From: Robertkochia aurantiaca
GTDB taxonomy: Bacteria; Bacteroidota; Bacteroidia; Flavobacteriales; Flavobacteriaceae
Reading direction: 5' to 3'
Length of the DNA stretch: 64,000 bases
Assembly: GCF_020166495.1 (NCBI RefSeq)
Contig: NZ_JAINZS010000004.1
Span: 186,001-250,000 of the forward strand
How positions within the stretch are numbered: position 1 is the first letter of the stretch; every line of letters starts with the position of its first letter. Positions 9,021 through 17,760 of this stretch are shown one piece after another. The notes under the pieces are model-generated. The model did no database searches. It worked only from the letters and a program-made list of their open reading frames with translations, and was not told the DNA's origin. A program made the position numbers and the translations under genes.

Positions 9021-10183
9021 ACGCCTACTTCCTTTTTGGTCAACCTTGATAATACTTCCCTGATCTTCCCCTCATCCACACAAAGCGAGAACCGGATATA
9101 CCCTTCTCCATTCTTTCCGAAAACCGTTCCCGGGGTGATGAATACAGAATGAGTGTAAAGAATATGATCGATATATTGCTCTGCCGGTACAGAACCTTCA
9201 GGAAGTTTTGCCCAGACAAACATACCTGTCGAATCCTGGTCATAAGTACATTTTAGTGTATCGGCTATCTGAAAAATAAGGTCCCTTCTCCGGGCATATA
9301 CCTCATTGATACTTTCATACCAGTGATCACTCAGCTCAAGAGCTTTCGCAGCCCCTTTCTGTATGCCATAGAACATTCCGCTATCCATGTTACTCTTGAT
9401 CTTAAGCACATCGCTGATATGTTCCTTACTGCCTAAAACAAAACCAACACGCCAGCCGGCCATGTTAAAGGTCTTGCTCAGTGAATTGAGCTCCAAAGCC
9501 ACCTCTCTGGCACCTTCAAACGCAAGTATGCTCAAGGGCTTGTCATTCAGCACAAAGCTATACGGATTATCATTGACCAGCAGGATATCATGTTCCTTCG
9601 CCAGGGCGATCAGTTCTTCGAACAGTTCTGCCGTAGCTGTAGCTCCGGTAGGCATGTGCGGATAGTTGAGCCACATCATCTTCACCTTTGAAAGATCACT
9701 TTTTCTAAGTGCCTCCAGATCGGGCAGCCAGCCGTTTTCCTGTTCCAGATCATAATACCTGGGAAGGGCTCCGACTATATTGGTAACCGAAGTATAGGTG
9801 GGGTATCCCGGATCAGGGATCAGCACTTCATCGCCCGGATTCAGAAAGGCAAGACTGATATGCATAATCCCTTCCTTACTTCCCATAAGGGGCAGAATCT
9901 CTCCGTTTTCATCAAGATCCACCCCAAAATGAGAACCATAGAAATCACGAACTCCCTGTCTGAGCTCAGGAATACCCTGATAACTCTGATACTGGTGGGC
10001 TCTGTCTTCCCTCACCGCTTCAATAAGGGTCTCAAGCACTTCAGGAGCAGGATCGAGATCGGGACTACCGATACCCATATTGATGACAGGCTTACCGCCG
10101 GCTATAAGTTCCCGCACCTCTTTCAATTTGGTGGAGAAGTAATACTCCTTCACTTGTTTCAATCTATCGGCTGCTTCCATCAT
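9017..10183 (-). CDS. Class I/II PLP aminotransferase, probably aromatic/prephenate-type
   Basis: A 388-residue fold-type I aminotransferase. The PLP lysine is Lys237 in SLSKTFNMAGWRVGF, and NYPHMPTGA (173-181) stands where most relatives read NYPNNPTGA. Its position between pheA and tyrA, with 4-bp overlaps on both sides, strongly suggests that it makes Phe and Tyr from their keto acids or transaminates prephenate. The substrate is inferred from context only. Two adjacent ATGs (10183, 10180) are possible starts, and the first overlaps the pheA stop. Confidence 0.9.
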   Translation of the reverse strand: MMEAADRLKQVKEYYFSTKLKEVRELIAGGKPVINMGIGSPDLDPAPEVLETLIEAVREDRAHQYQSYQGIPELRQGVRDFYGSHFGVDLDENGEILPLMGSKEGIMHISLAFLNPGDEVLIPDPGYPTYTSVTNIVGALPRYYDLEQENGWLPDLEALRKSDLSKVKMMWLNYPHMPTGATATAELFEELIALAKEHDILLVNDNPYSFVLNDKPLSILAFEGAREVALELNSLSKTFNMAGWRVGFVLGSKEHISDVLKIKSNMDSGMFYGIQKGAAKALELSDHWYESINEVYARRRDLIFQIADTLKCTYDQDSTGMFVWAKLPEGSVPAEQYIDHILYTHSVFITPGTVFGKNGEGYIRFSLCVDEGKIREVLSRLTKKEVGV

Positions 10184-11007
10184 AATTTTCCATTTATATA
10201 TTCTCCATGTATTTTAAAGTGCTCTGCCATGATCGACAGAACCGATTTTGCCTTCTGAAAATCGGCGTATTTATCGAAAGTGACATCTACAAAAAAAGCA
10301 TACTTCCAGGGGGTTTCTATTTTTGGAAGCGACTGTATCTTAGTAAGATTCAAATGGCAGTCACTCATCACGTTAAGCACGGTGGCCAGACTACCCCTTT
10401 TATGGTCCAGTTCGAATTTGAGGGACGCCTTATTTATCTGCGATTCAGGAATCACCGAATTTTTCTTTTGAACGATCACAAAACGGGTGGCGTTATTCTT
10501 GATGGTCTGAATCTCAGGCGCCAGGATGTCAAGGCCGAATATTTCAGCTGCCTTGTAACTCGCAATGGCCGCAATTCCCTTCAGGTTCTTATCACTGATA
10601 CGTCTTGCCACATCAGCTGTATCTGCATCTTCGATAAGTTTTATATGGTCGTATTGTCTCAGGAAGGCCTTACACTGCAGCAACGCCATGGGATGAGAAT
10701 ACACCTCTGAAATATCTTCTATCTGCTGACCCGGTAAGGCCATCAGGTTATGGTGTACGTTGATATAATGCTCGCCGACGATATGCAGATCATTGTCATC
10801 GATCAGCGCGTAATTGGGAATAATCGATCCGGCTATGGAGTTTTCTATAGCCATCACTCCTTTCTTTACGATTCTCTCGTTCAACTGGTCTACCAGATTG
10901 TCAAAAGACAGGCACTCCAGCAGTTCAATGGAGTCACCGAAATACTCTGATGCTGCCTGATGGTGAAAAGACCCTTTAATTCCCTGTATGGCGATTTTTT
11001 CGTTCAT
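10180..11007 (-). CDS. pheA: Prephenate dehydratase
   Basis: Converts prephenate to phenylpyruvate, the last committed step to Phe. The 275-residue protein has a periplasmic-binding-like catalytic region ending in NNATRFVIV (the conserved TRF), then an ACT domain (about 190-270). The ACT motifs that bind Phe in well-studied enzymes (GALV and ESRP) read GSLA and QSLP here, so allosteric inhibition may be altered. It is first in the operon. The ATG lies 6 bp downstream of the T-tract of a terminator hairpin, so transcription into the gene must pass an attenuator. Confidence 0.95.
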   Translation of the reverse strand: MNEKIAIQGIKGSFHHQAASEYFGDSIELLECLSFDNLVDQLNERIVKKGVMAIENSIAGSIIPNYALIDDNDLHIVGEHYINVHHNLMALPGQQIEDISEVYSHPMALLQCKAFLRQYDHIKLIEDADTADVARRISDKNLKGIAAIASYKAAEIFGLDILAPEIQTIKNNATRFVIVQKKNSVIPESQINKASLKFELDHKRGSLATVLNVMSDCHLNLTKIQSLPKIETPWKYAFFVDVTFDKYADFQKAKSVLSIMAEHFKIHGEYINGKL

Positions 11008-11013
11008 AAGTGT

Positions 11014-11042
11014 AAAAAAAAAGTCCCGATTTATATCGGGAC
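11014..11042 (-). terminator. Attenuator terminator in the pheA leader
   Basis: On the minus strand, GTCCCGAT-ATAA-ATCGGGAC is a perfect 8-bp stem with a 4-nt loop, followed by nine T. It stands immediately before the first gene of the operon and downstream of a leader peptide. That is the position of an attenuator, not of an ordinary 3' end. Confidence 0.93.
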
Positions 11043-11085
11043 CCTGTAATTCTTTTATAGTATATAATGAGCTATACCGGTCCCG
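11037..11085 (-). promoter_or_regulatory. Competing antiterminator pairing in the pheA leader
   Basis: The leader-peptide codons 22-24 contain CGGGACC (11079-11085, minus strand). It is exactly complementary to GGTCCCG (11037-11043), six bases of which form the 5' arm of the terminator stem. The two structures exclude each other. A ribosome stalled on the aromatic codons would leave CGGGACC free and favour this pairing; a ribosome reaching the stop would cover it and let the terminator form. The complementarity is seen directly; the mechanism is inferred from classical attenuators. Confidence 0.8.
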
Positions 11086-11149
11086 TTCCCCTTCTAAAAA
11101 AATAAAAGAAGAAATAATAAAGGTTCCAGATGTAGCTGTTTAAAATCAT
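11072..11149 (-). CDS. Aromatic leader peptide (Phe/Tyr attenuator)
   Basis: A 25-codon frame from ATG at 11149 to TAG at 11072, too short for most gene callers. Residues 11-18 read YYFFFYFF, eight aromatic codons in a row (TAT TAT TTC TTC TTT TAT TTT TTT). There is also a Tyr at 6 and a Trp at 8, so ten of 25 residues are aromatic. The tail is RRGTGPV. It lies between a Bacteroidota-type promoter and a perfect terminator upstream of genes making Phe and Tyr. Its function is to be translated, not to act as a protein: scarcity of Phe-tRNA or Tyr-tRNA would stall the ribosome on the run. The pattern parallels pheL of enterobacteria but has mixed Tyr/Phe specificity. Confidence 0.88.
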   Translation of the reverse strand: MILNSYIWNLYYFFFYFFRRGTGPV

Positions 11150-11173
11150 GTTTATTTTTGTACTAGCCGGGAA

Positions 11174-11203
11174 CTAAAGTAGGTATTATTTTTAAAATAC
11201 AAA
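11174..11203 (-). promoter_or_regulatory. Probable promoter of the leader-pheA operon
   Basis: On the minus strand, TTTG (11203-11200), an 18-bp spacer and TACTTTAG (11181-11174) approximate the Bacteroidota -33/-7 consensus TTTG/TAnnTTTG with one mismatch. Transcription would begin about 20 nt before the leader-peptide ATG. Confidence 0.6.
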
Positions 11204-11274
11204 CACCTGCGCATTTTTTTTAATAATTCTCGCATAATAAGGCGCCGAATTACAAGATTCAAAAAGAAAATCGT

Positions 11275-11298
11275 TTATTGTTGCACAATTGACAATAA
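11275..11298. promoter_or_regulatory. Dyad upstream of gldA
   Basis: TTATTGT and ACAATAA are perfect inverted repeats separated by 10 bp, 20 bp upstream of the gldA start. It is a possible operator in the divergent gldA/pheA region; no factor can be assigned. Confidence 0.3.
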
Positions 11299-11317
11299 CA
11301 AAAACTCATAAATAGCC

Positions 11318-12214
11318 ATGTCGATAACCGTTTCAGAACTCTATAAACTCTACGATAAACAAACCGCCCTGAACGGAGTCAGCTTTACATTGTCAAAAGG
11401 AGAGATCGCGGGATTCCTGGGACCCAACGGTGCCGGAAAATCCACCCTGATGAAAATCCTCACCACCTATATAAAACCTGATAAAGGTACCGCAACTGTA
11501 AATGGGTATGACATCTTTGAAAACCCCGCCAGGGTAAAGCGAAGTATCGGCTACCTTCCTGAGCACAATCCGCTCTATCCCGAAATGTACGTGCGGGAAT
11601 ACCTTGCTTTCAACTGTGACATTTATGGTATTTCAAAAAACCGCATCGACGAGGTCATTACTGAAACCGGATTGAGCCCTGAGGCTGACAAAAAGATATC
11701 GATGTTGTCTAAAGGGTATCGACAGCGTGTCGGGCTTGCTGCCGCCTTATTGCATGACCCGGAAGTACTCATACTCGATGAACCCACCACAGGTCTCGAC
11801 CCTGCTCAACTGATCGAAATCCGGTCACTGATCAAGCGCATCGGAAAAGAAAAAACCGTATTGCTGTCGACACACATCATGCAGGAAGTGGAAGCCATTT
11901 GTGACCGTGTCATTATGATCAAACAGGGAAACATTCTGGCTGATAAAAAGCTTTCCGCTTTAAGAGAAGACCAGGAACAGATCATTGAGGTCGAATTCGA
12001 TTACCGGGTTGAAGAGGTATTACTGCAGCAGTTACCATATGTAAAGCAGGTGAAAAACACAGTCGGCTTCGTTTATGAGATCACCTTTAAGACCGATACC
12101 GATATGCGGGCACAGGTATTCGACTTTGCTCATGACAACGGGCTTAAAACCCTTCAGTTAAACAAGAAAAACAAAAACCTGGAAAAACTCTTTCTTGAAT
12201 TGGTCAATGCTTAA
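11318..12214 (+). CDS. gldA: Gliding-motility ABC transporter ATPase GldA
   Basis: A 298-residue ABC ATPase with Walker A GPNGAGKS (35-42), signature LSKGYRQR (130-137) and Walker B LILDEP (151-156). The central IGYLPEHNPLYPEMYVREYL region and the total length match GldA of flavobacteria, the ATPase that partners GldF and GldG in the gliding apparatus. Those partners are not in this window, which is usual. The gene is divergent from the pheA leader, and its 3' end overlaps the convergent GIN-domain lipoprotein gene by 4 bp. Generic ABC-2-type ATPase is the fallback call. Confidence 0.85.
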   Translation: MSITVSELYKLYDKQTALNGVSFTLSKGEIAGFLGPNGAGKSTLMKILTTYIKPDKGTATVNGYDIFENPARVKRSIGYLPEHNPLYPEMYVREYLAFNCDIYGISKNRIDEVITETGLSPEADKKISMLSKGYRQRVGLAAALLHDPEVLILDEPTTGLDPAQLIEIRSLIKRIGKEKTVLLSTHIMQEVEAICDRVIMIKQGNILADKKLSALREDQEQIIEVEFDYRVEEVLLQQLPYVKQVKNTVGFVYEITFKTDTDMRAQVFDFAHDNGLKTLQLNKKNKNLEKLFLELVNA

Positions 12215-12969
12215 TCTGCATAGAGTAGCCGGCCCCGGTAATGCTCGGTGACATCAAGTGAATCAGGCCTGTTGTAAAGTATCAGATCGCCGGTACCATA
12301 CAGGTCGCCTTCCACCAAATTCAGAGGATTAACCAGTAAATCGTTACTTCCACGATGATAGATCAAAACATGCTCAGCCTCCAGCGAAGCGGCCTCTACC
12401 CTGCTGTTTCCGGCTGCGATGCCAATACTCAATACTCTGACTCTACCGCTCAGGTAGGCATTTGCCAGGCCGTTAAAGGTCATACGCAGGCGATCTGCCT
12501 CTATATCCAGATAAAACTCACCATTGGTCACCATATCGGGTTTCAGAAATCCTTCAGACAATAAATTCAGGTCTTGCAACTGCAACCTGCCTTCTGAACG
12601 GATGGCGAACTGAGTCGAACTTCTTATTTCGCGAAAATCAGGAGCCTGGATGAGAACTTCTGTGTTGCCGTAACTCCTGAACAGATTGCAGCCGTTGTTG
12701 TTGGAAACAATTAACTGTCCCTCCTTAACCTCCAGGGTAACATCGTCTATCAGGTTCTCTCCTGAGGTGATCACTGCTTTATACGACTCTCCCTGTCTTA
12801 CTACAGCTTTAACGCCTTCGTTAACCAAAATTCTGTCAAATGCCTGAAGAGCTACTTCACGGCTAACGATTTCTCCTGAGGTTTGCCAGCAATCACCGGC
12901 ATCCGGACTGTCACAACCCCAAAAAATAAGGGATATCACGATTAATACTATGATCTTTACATCTCTCAT
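12211..12969 (-). CDS. GIN-domain (DUF2807-like) lipoprotein
   Basis: A 252-residue protein with a lipoprotein signal peptide; the lipobox is IFWGC with Cys19, so the protein is probably anchored at the cell envelope. The rest is a repetitive beta pattern (FDRILVNEGVKAVVRQGES, then alternating hydrophobic strands) typical of the head GIN/DUF2807 beta-helix family in Bacteroidota. No catalytic motif is seen and the molecular role is unknown. Its ATG overlaps the stop of the PagL-like gene by 4 bp, so the two are coupled. Confidence 0.75.
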   Translation of the reverse strand: MRDVKIIVLIVISLIFWGCDSPDAGDCWQTSGEIVSREVALQAFDRILVNEGVKAVVRQGESYKAVITSGENLIDDVTLEVKEGQLIVSNNNGCNLFRSYGNTEVLIQAPDFREIRSSTQFAIRSEGRLQLQDLNLLSEGFLKPDMVTNGEFYLDIEADRLRMTFNGLANAYLSGRVRVLSIGIAAGNSRVEAASLEAEHVLIYHRGSNDLLVNPLNLVEGDLYGTGDLILYNRPDSLDVTEHYRGRLLYAD

Positions 12970-14060
12970 AAGCGGTATCCTATTCCAATTTCAACTGCCT
13001 CAGCCTTTGCCGCATGAGCCTTTAAGGTCAAAGACGTAAACCAATTCTTTCCGGGATAGAACTTCAACCCGGTTCTCAGATACATCCTTCCTTCAAACTC
13101 GACCGGATAATAGAGGTAATAGCCAACCTGGGCCAGCCAGGAGAGCCGGTTTATATATAACTCATGTCCGGCAAACACACCGACACGCTTATAATCTTCA
13201 TCACCGGTGATCTCGTCTTCAGGAAATGAAATGGCTCTGTAACGGATAAACTCCTTCAGGAAATTCGAAAAAAATATCTCAGAACCAAGGTGTACCCCAC
13301 TTTTTCTGTTGATTCGCTTGTCGGCATAAGCCGATAATATGTAGAAGGCATACTGTCCGCTGTCGATCACATCACTTTCATTCACCCCTGTTCTGAAAGC
13401 AAGGTTCAGGTGTATAGGCTCACTATATTTCAAACTCAGGCTGTCATTCCTGTACCTGTCAACCTCGCCGTCCAGATCGTAATTGACCCCCACATTCAAC
13501 AAAAGGGAATTGATACTGGTATTGGGTGCCTTCACATTGGCATTGCTGTAATGGATCAGGCTTATCCCGGCCTGGAGTCCGAAACGATCAAATATACGTT
13601 CCCGCTTATAGTTCAACATAAAGTAGGTGCTGCTCATCAGCCGGGTACCGAAAGCGATATTCCTGAAATTCTCAGCCTTATCGTAGGGCTCAGTGGTCAG
13701 GGCGAGTCCCTGCCCGATACGCATCATAAGGTTCCTGTTAAAAAAGTAGAAATTATAATGAGCGTACAGCGCGTAATTTTCTCCTAAAAACTCATTCTTC
13801 AGATCCTGGTAACTGAACGAAAATCCGTAGTCGGGATAGCCGTAGAGCTGCTCCCACTCCTTTTCACCATTGGTCTTCCGGTTCCAGCCGACGATCACAC
13901 CTTCGGGGTGATCGGTGATCAGGTGTAAAATATCATCGTTATGTCTTGCTATATTTCCTGTGAAATAGCTCACATCCAGAAAAGACGGAGGCATTTTCTC
14001 CTGGGCCGTTAACATGGCATTGAGAGACAACAGCAGGATCAGCAGGCAGGTTCTTTGCAT
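12966..14060 (-). CDS. PagL-like acyloxyacyl hydrolase / lipid A 3-O-deacylase
   Basis: A 364-residue outer-membrane beta-barrel with a signal peptide ending at about TAQ (20). The motif LIHYSNANV places His170 and Ser172 in the HxSN arrangement of the PagL catalytic pair, and the flanking FGLQAGISLIHYSNA is characteristic of the acyloxyacyl hydrolase family. It would trim acyl chains from lipid A. The C-terminus ends in a strand with a terminal hydrophobic residue (GIGYRL), as expected for BamA substrates. The second half is longer than in proteobacterial PagL, as is common in Bacteroidota. Activity is inferred. Confidence 0.78.
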   Translation of the reverse strand: MQRTCLLILLLSLNAMLTAQEKMPPSFLDVSYFTGNIARHNDDILHLITDHPEGVIVGWNRKTNGEKEWEQLYGYPDYGFSFSYQDLKNEFLGENYALYAHYNFYFFNRNLMMRIGQGLALTTEPYDKAENFRNIAFGTRLMSSTYFMLNYKRERIFDRFGLQAGISLIHYSNANVKAPNTSINSLLLNVGVNYDLDGEVDRYRNDSLSLKYSEPIHLNLAFRTGVNESDVIDSGQYAFYILSAYADKRINRKSGVHLGSEIFFSNFLKEFIRYRAISFPEDEITGDEDYKRVGVFAGHELYINRLSWLAQVGYYLYYPVEFEGRMYLRTGLKFYPGKNWFTSLTLKAHAAKAEAVEIGIGYRL

Positions 14061-14099
14061 TTCTGGAGCTTAGGATTGACCGCAAATGTAACCGAAATT

Positions 14100-15053
14100 T
14101 CAGAAAAGGGCTTTTGCGATCGCCTTAATGTTATCTGATTTACCCATGGAATAATAATGCAGGACGGGAACTCCGGCCTCCTTCAGTTCTCTTGACTGCT
14201 CGATGCACCACTCAACCCCCACCTGTCTTACCGCTTTGTTGTCTTTACAGTCATCAACAGCCTGCACCAGATTTTCAGGAAGATCGATCTTGAAAACCTG
14301 CGGAAGCAACTGCAGGTGTTTTTTCACCGCGATAGGCTTGATACCCGGAATGATCGGCACCCCGATACCGGCTTCCCTTGCTTTTTCCACGAATTCAAAA
14401 AATTTGCTGTTGTCAAAAAACATCTGGGTAACGATATAATCAGCGCCCTGATCAACCTTTAGCTTGAGCTTTTGTAGATCAAAGGCCAGGGAAGGTGCTT
14501 CCAGATGCTTCTCAGGATAACCGGCCACCCCGATACAAAAATCAGCCTTGCTTCCTGCCTCGACGGTTTCATGCAGGTACTGCCCGCAGCTCAGATCCCT
14601 GATCTGTTTCACCAGGTCTGAGGCGTAAGCGTGACCGCCCTCGGTCTTTTCAAAATACCGCTGATGTTTCATGGCATCTCCCCTCAAAGCCATTACGTTC
14701 TCTATACCGAGATAATGACAGTCGACCAATAAATATTCTGTCTCCTCACGGGTAAAGCCCCCGCACAAGACGTGGGGTATGGTATCGACATCGTACTTAT
14801 GCTTGATCGCAGCACAGATTCCAACCGTACCGGGTCGCATACGAGTGATCTTTCGCTCCAGCAGCCCCTCCTTTTCAATGTATATATATTCCTCTCTCGA
14901 AGTGGTTACATCGATAAAGGGCGGATTGAACTCCATCAGGGGATCAATATTGTTATAGAGCTCCTGGATGCTTTTTCCTTTTTTAGGAGGAATGATCTCA
15001 AATGAAAAGAGCGTATCACCCTTGGCTCTTTCTATGTGTTCGGTTACTTTCAT
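14100..15053 (-). CDS. metF: Methylenetetrahydrofolate reductase
   Basis: Reduces 5,10-methylene-THF to 5-methyl-THF, the methyl donor for MetH. The 317-residue FAD-dependent barrel has FSFEIIPPKKG at the N-terminus, with the catalytic-site Glu, and the later segments GGFTREETEYLL, ALRGD and DYIVTQMFFDN, all hallmarks of MetF. It starts 22 bp after the stop of the C-terminal metH gene and is the third gene of the SAM-riboswitch-controlled metH transcript, which matches its role in methyl supply. Confidence 0.96.
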   Translation of the reverse strand: MKVTEHIERAKGDTLFSFEIIPPKKGKSIQELYNNIDPLMEFNPPFIDVTTSREEYIYIEKEGLLERKITRMRPGTVGICAAIKHKYDVDTIPHVLCGGFTREETEYLLVDCHYLGIENVMALRGDAMKHQRYFEKTEGGHAYASDLVKQIRDLSCGQYLHETVEAGSKADFCIGVAGYPEKHLEAPSLAFDLQKLKLKVDQGADYIVTQMFFDNSKFFEFVEKAREAGIGVPIIPGIKPIAVKKHLQLLPQVFKIDLPENLVQAVDDCKDNKAVRQVGVEWCIEQSRELKEAGVPVLHYYSMGKSDNIKAIAKALF

Positions 15054-15075
15054 AGTAGTTAAAGTGTGGTTTGTG

Positions 15076-17760
15076 TTAATCTGCGAGTACAGGACTCAGC
15101 CATTTTCGTGCTTCCTCAGGGGATATTCCCCGACGTTCCGCATAGCTCAGCAACTGATCTTCCTTGATCTTTCCAAGACCGAAATACCTGCTCTGCGGGT
15201 GAGCGAAATAGTAGCCCGATACCGAAGCGGCGGGCCACATGGCCAGGCTTTCTGTAAGGGTCACTCCGATTCGTTTTTCCACCTCAAGCAATTTCCAGAT
15301 GGTCTTTTTTTCAAGGTGATCCGGGCAGGCCGGATAGCCGGGTGCAGGCCTGATTCCCTTATATGATTCTTTTATAAGCTCTTCATTGGTCAGCGCTTCC
15401 TTATCGGCATAGCCCCAGATCTCCTTTCTTACTCGTTCATGAAGGTACTCAGCAAAGGCTTCAGCCAATCTGTCGGCTATGGCCTTAACCATGATCGCAT
15501 TATAGTCATCGAGACGTTTTTCATAGGTTGATGCCAGCTCTTCCACCCCAAAACCGCTGGTGACACAGAAGAGTCCTATATAATCAGTCTTTCCGCTATC
15601 GCCGGGGGCGACAAAGTCTGCCAGCGCCATGTTCGGAGCACCCTTTGTCTTCTGAGATTGCTGCCTCAGGGTGATCAGCCTGGCAAGAGCCTCTCCGTTT
15701 TCATTAAAAACCTGGATATCGTCATCATCAATCTGGTTGGCCGGAAATATGCCTACCACTCCACGAGGCTGCAGAGACCCTGCTGCGATCAGCTGCTTTA
15801 ACATCGACTTTGCATCGGCATAGAGCGATGTGGCCTGTTCTCCCACCACCTCATCATCAAAGATCGCAGGAAACTTTCCGTGAAGATCCCATGACCTGAA
15901 AAAAGGCGTCCAGTCGATATAGTCCAAAAGATCATTGATCGAAACAGTCACTTCCTTTACTCCCGTAAATGCCGGTTTGGCAGGTTCAAATTCCTCCCAG
16001 TCCAGGGAGATCTTATTGGCTCTGGCCGTTTTCAGATCATGGAATTTCTTTTCGCGCGACCGGTTCAGGTATCCTTCCCGAAGTTTGGTGTACTCATCCT
16101 GGAGTGATTGTACATAAATCTCTCTTCCTGCCTCCTTCTGCAGCAGATTACCTGCTACCGTTACCGCCCTTGAAGCATCATTCACATGCACCAGCGGCCC
16201 GGTATATTCAGGAGCGATCTTCACCGCCGTATGCGCCCTTGAAGTAGTGGCTCCCCCGATCATAAGGGGAAATTTTAATTTTTTCCTTTCCATCTCTTTG
16301 GCCAGAAAGACCATCTCGTCGAGAGAAGGGGTGATCAGTCCGCTCAGGCCGATGATATCCACGTTTTCATCAACAGCTGTCTGAAGAATCTTCTCGGGGG
16401 GCACCATTACCCCCAGATCGATCACCTCATAATTATTGCAGCCCAGCACCACACTTACAATATTCTTACCGATATCGTGTACGTCTCCCTTAACGGTTGC
16501 CATCAAAACCTTTCCTGCGGAAGAATTTGTCTGATCTTTTTCAGCTTCGATATAAGGCAATAAATGCGCCACTGCCTTTTTCATCACCCTTGCAGATTTG
16601 ACCACCTGCGGAAGAAACATCTTTCCGCTTCCGAAAAGATCTCCCACCACATTCATACCTGTCATCAAAGGCCCTTCTATGACCTCAATGGGGCGGTCTG
16701 CCTGCACCCTGGCCTCCTCGACGTCGACAACAATAAATTCATCAATACCTTTGACCAGTGCATGAGTGATACGCTCCTGAAGTGGATCGTTTCTCCATTC
16801 AAGATTTGATCGACTGCTTGTTTTACCATTCCCTTTTACCTTCTCTGCATATTCCAGGAGTCTTTCTGTAGCATCATCACTCCGGTCAAGCAGAACATCT
16901 TCCACATAATTCAGTAATTCAGCAGGAATCTCATCATATACCTCAAGCATTTGCGGGTTCACGATCCCCATAGTCATACCATGCTGAATCCCGTGGTAAA
17001 GGAAGGCAGAATGCATAGCTTCACGAACCGTATTATTACCCCTGAACGAAAATGACACGTTACTCACCCCTCCGCTCACATGGGCGCAAGGAAGGTTTTC
17101 ACGTATCCATTTTGTGGCCTTGAAAAAGTCAACCGCATTACTACGGTGCTCTTCCATACCGGTAGCCACGGGAAAAACGTTCGGGTCAAAGATGATATCT
17201 TCAGCAGGAAAGTTTACCTTGTTCACCAACACCTCATACGATCTTTTACAGATCTCTATGCGTCTTTCATAGGTATCGGCCTGACCCTTCTCATCAAAGG
17301 CCATAACGATAACTGCAGCTCCATAACGCTTGATCTTCTTAGCCTGAGCGATAAAAACCTCTTCTCCTTCCTTCAGGCTGATGGAATTCACCACACCCTT
17401 TCCCTGGATTACTTTCAGACCCGCCTCAATGATCTCCCATTTCGAACTGTCGATCATCACCGGCACCCTGGCAATATCAGGTTCAGCGGCGATCAGGTTA
17501 AGAAAGGTTGTCATAGCTGCGACTCCGTCGATCATCCCCTCATCCATATTCACATCGATGATCTGGGCTCCTCCTTCGACCTGTGCCCTGGCTATTTCCA
17601 CAGCAGCTTCAAAATCGCCTTCCCTGATGAGATTGAGAAATTTTCTGGACCCTGTAACATTGGTTCGTTCGCCTATGTTCACAAAGTTCGTGTCGGCAGT
17701 GATCACCAGAGGCTCCAGTCCTGAGAGCATCAGGCTCCTATCACATAGTGCTTTCTTCAT
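15076..17760 (-). CDS. metH: Methionine synthase, C-terminal polypeptide (folate, B12 and activation domains)
   Basis: The 894-residue half of a split cobalamin-dependent methionine synthase. In order, it has a pterin-binding barrel (about 20-270, [14 protein letters not shown]), a helical cap, and a B12-binding Rossmann domain with DVHDIGKN, where His428 is the lower axial cobalt ligand. The C-terminal SAM-dependent reactivation domain (about 570-890) contains [12 protein letters not shown]. The homocysteine-binding half is the separate gene upstream, whose stop overlaps this start by 4 bp, so equimolar synthesis is likely. Together the two match one full-length MetH. Confidence 0.96.
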   Translation of the reverse strand: MKKALCDRSLMLSGLEPLVITADTNFVNIGERTNVTGSRKFLNLIREGDFEAAVEIARAQVEGGAQIIDVNMDEGMIDGVAAMTTFLNLIAAEPDIARVPVMIDSSKWEIIEAGLKVIQGKGVVNSISLKEGEEVFIAQAKKIKRYGAAVIVMAFDEKGQADTYERRIEICKRSYEVLVNKVNFPAEDIIFDPNVFPVATGMEEHRSNAVDFFKATKWIRENLPCAHVSGGVSNVSFSFRGNNTVREAMHSAFLYHGIQHGMTMGIVNPQMLEVYDEIPAELLNYVEDVLLDRSDDATERLLEYAEKVKGNGKTSSRSNLEWRNDPLQERITHALVKGIDEFIVVDVEEARVQADRPIEVIEGPLMTGMNVVGDLFGSGKMFLPQVVKSARVMKKAVAHLLPYIEAEKDQTNSSAGKVLMATVKGDVHDIGKNIVSVVLGCNNYEVIDLGVMVPPEKILQTAVDENVDIIGLSGLITPSLDEMVFLAKEMERKKLKFPLMIGGATTSRAHTAVKIAPEYTGPLVHVNDASRAVTVAGNLLQKEAGREIYVQSLQDEYTKLREGYLNRSREKKFHDLKTARANKISLDWEEFEPAKPAFTGVKEVTVSINDLLDYIDWTPFFRSWDLHGKFPAIFDDEVVGEQATSLYADAKSMLKQLIAAGSLQPRGVVGIFPANQIDDDDIQVFNENGEALARLITLRQQSQKTKGAPNMALADFVAPGDSGKTDYIGLFCVTSGFGVEELASTYEKRLDDYNAIMVKAIADRLAEAFAEYLHERVRKEIWGYADKEALTNEELIKESYKGIRPAPGYPACPDHLEKKTIWKLLEVEKRIGVTLTESLAMWPAASVSGYYFAHPQSRYFGLGKIKEDQLLSYAERRGISPEEARKWLSPVLAD

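Noticed and set aside
11072-11173. A further 1:2 pause hairpin in the pheA leader (GTTCCC with GGGAAC)
   Set aside because: The upstream segment overlaps the promoter -7 region and would probably not be transcribed in full.
17080-17724. 214-codon plus-strand frame inside the metH folate domain
   Set aside because: It is antisense to an unambiguous MetH region and has no motif of its own.
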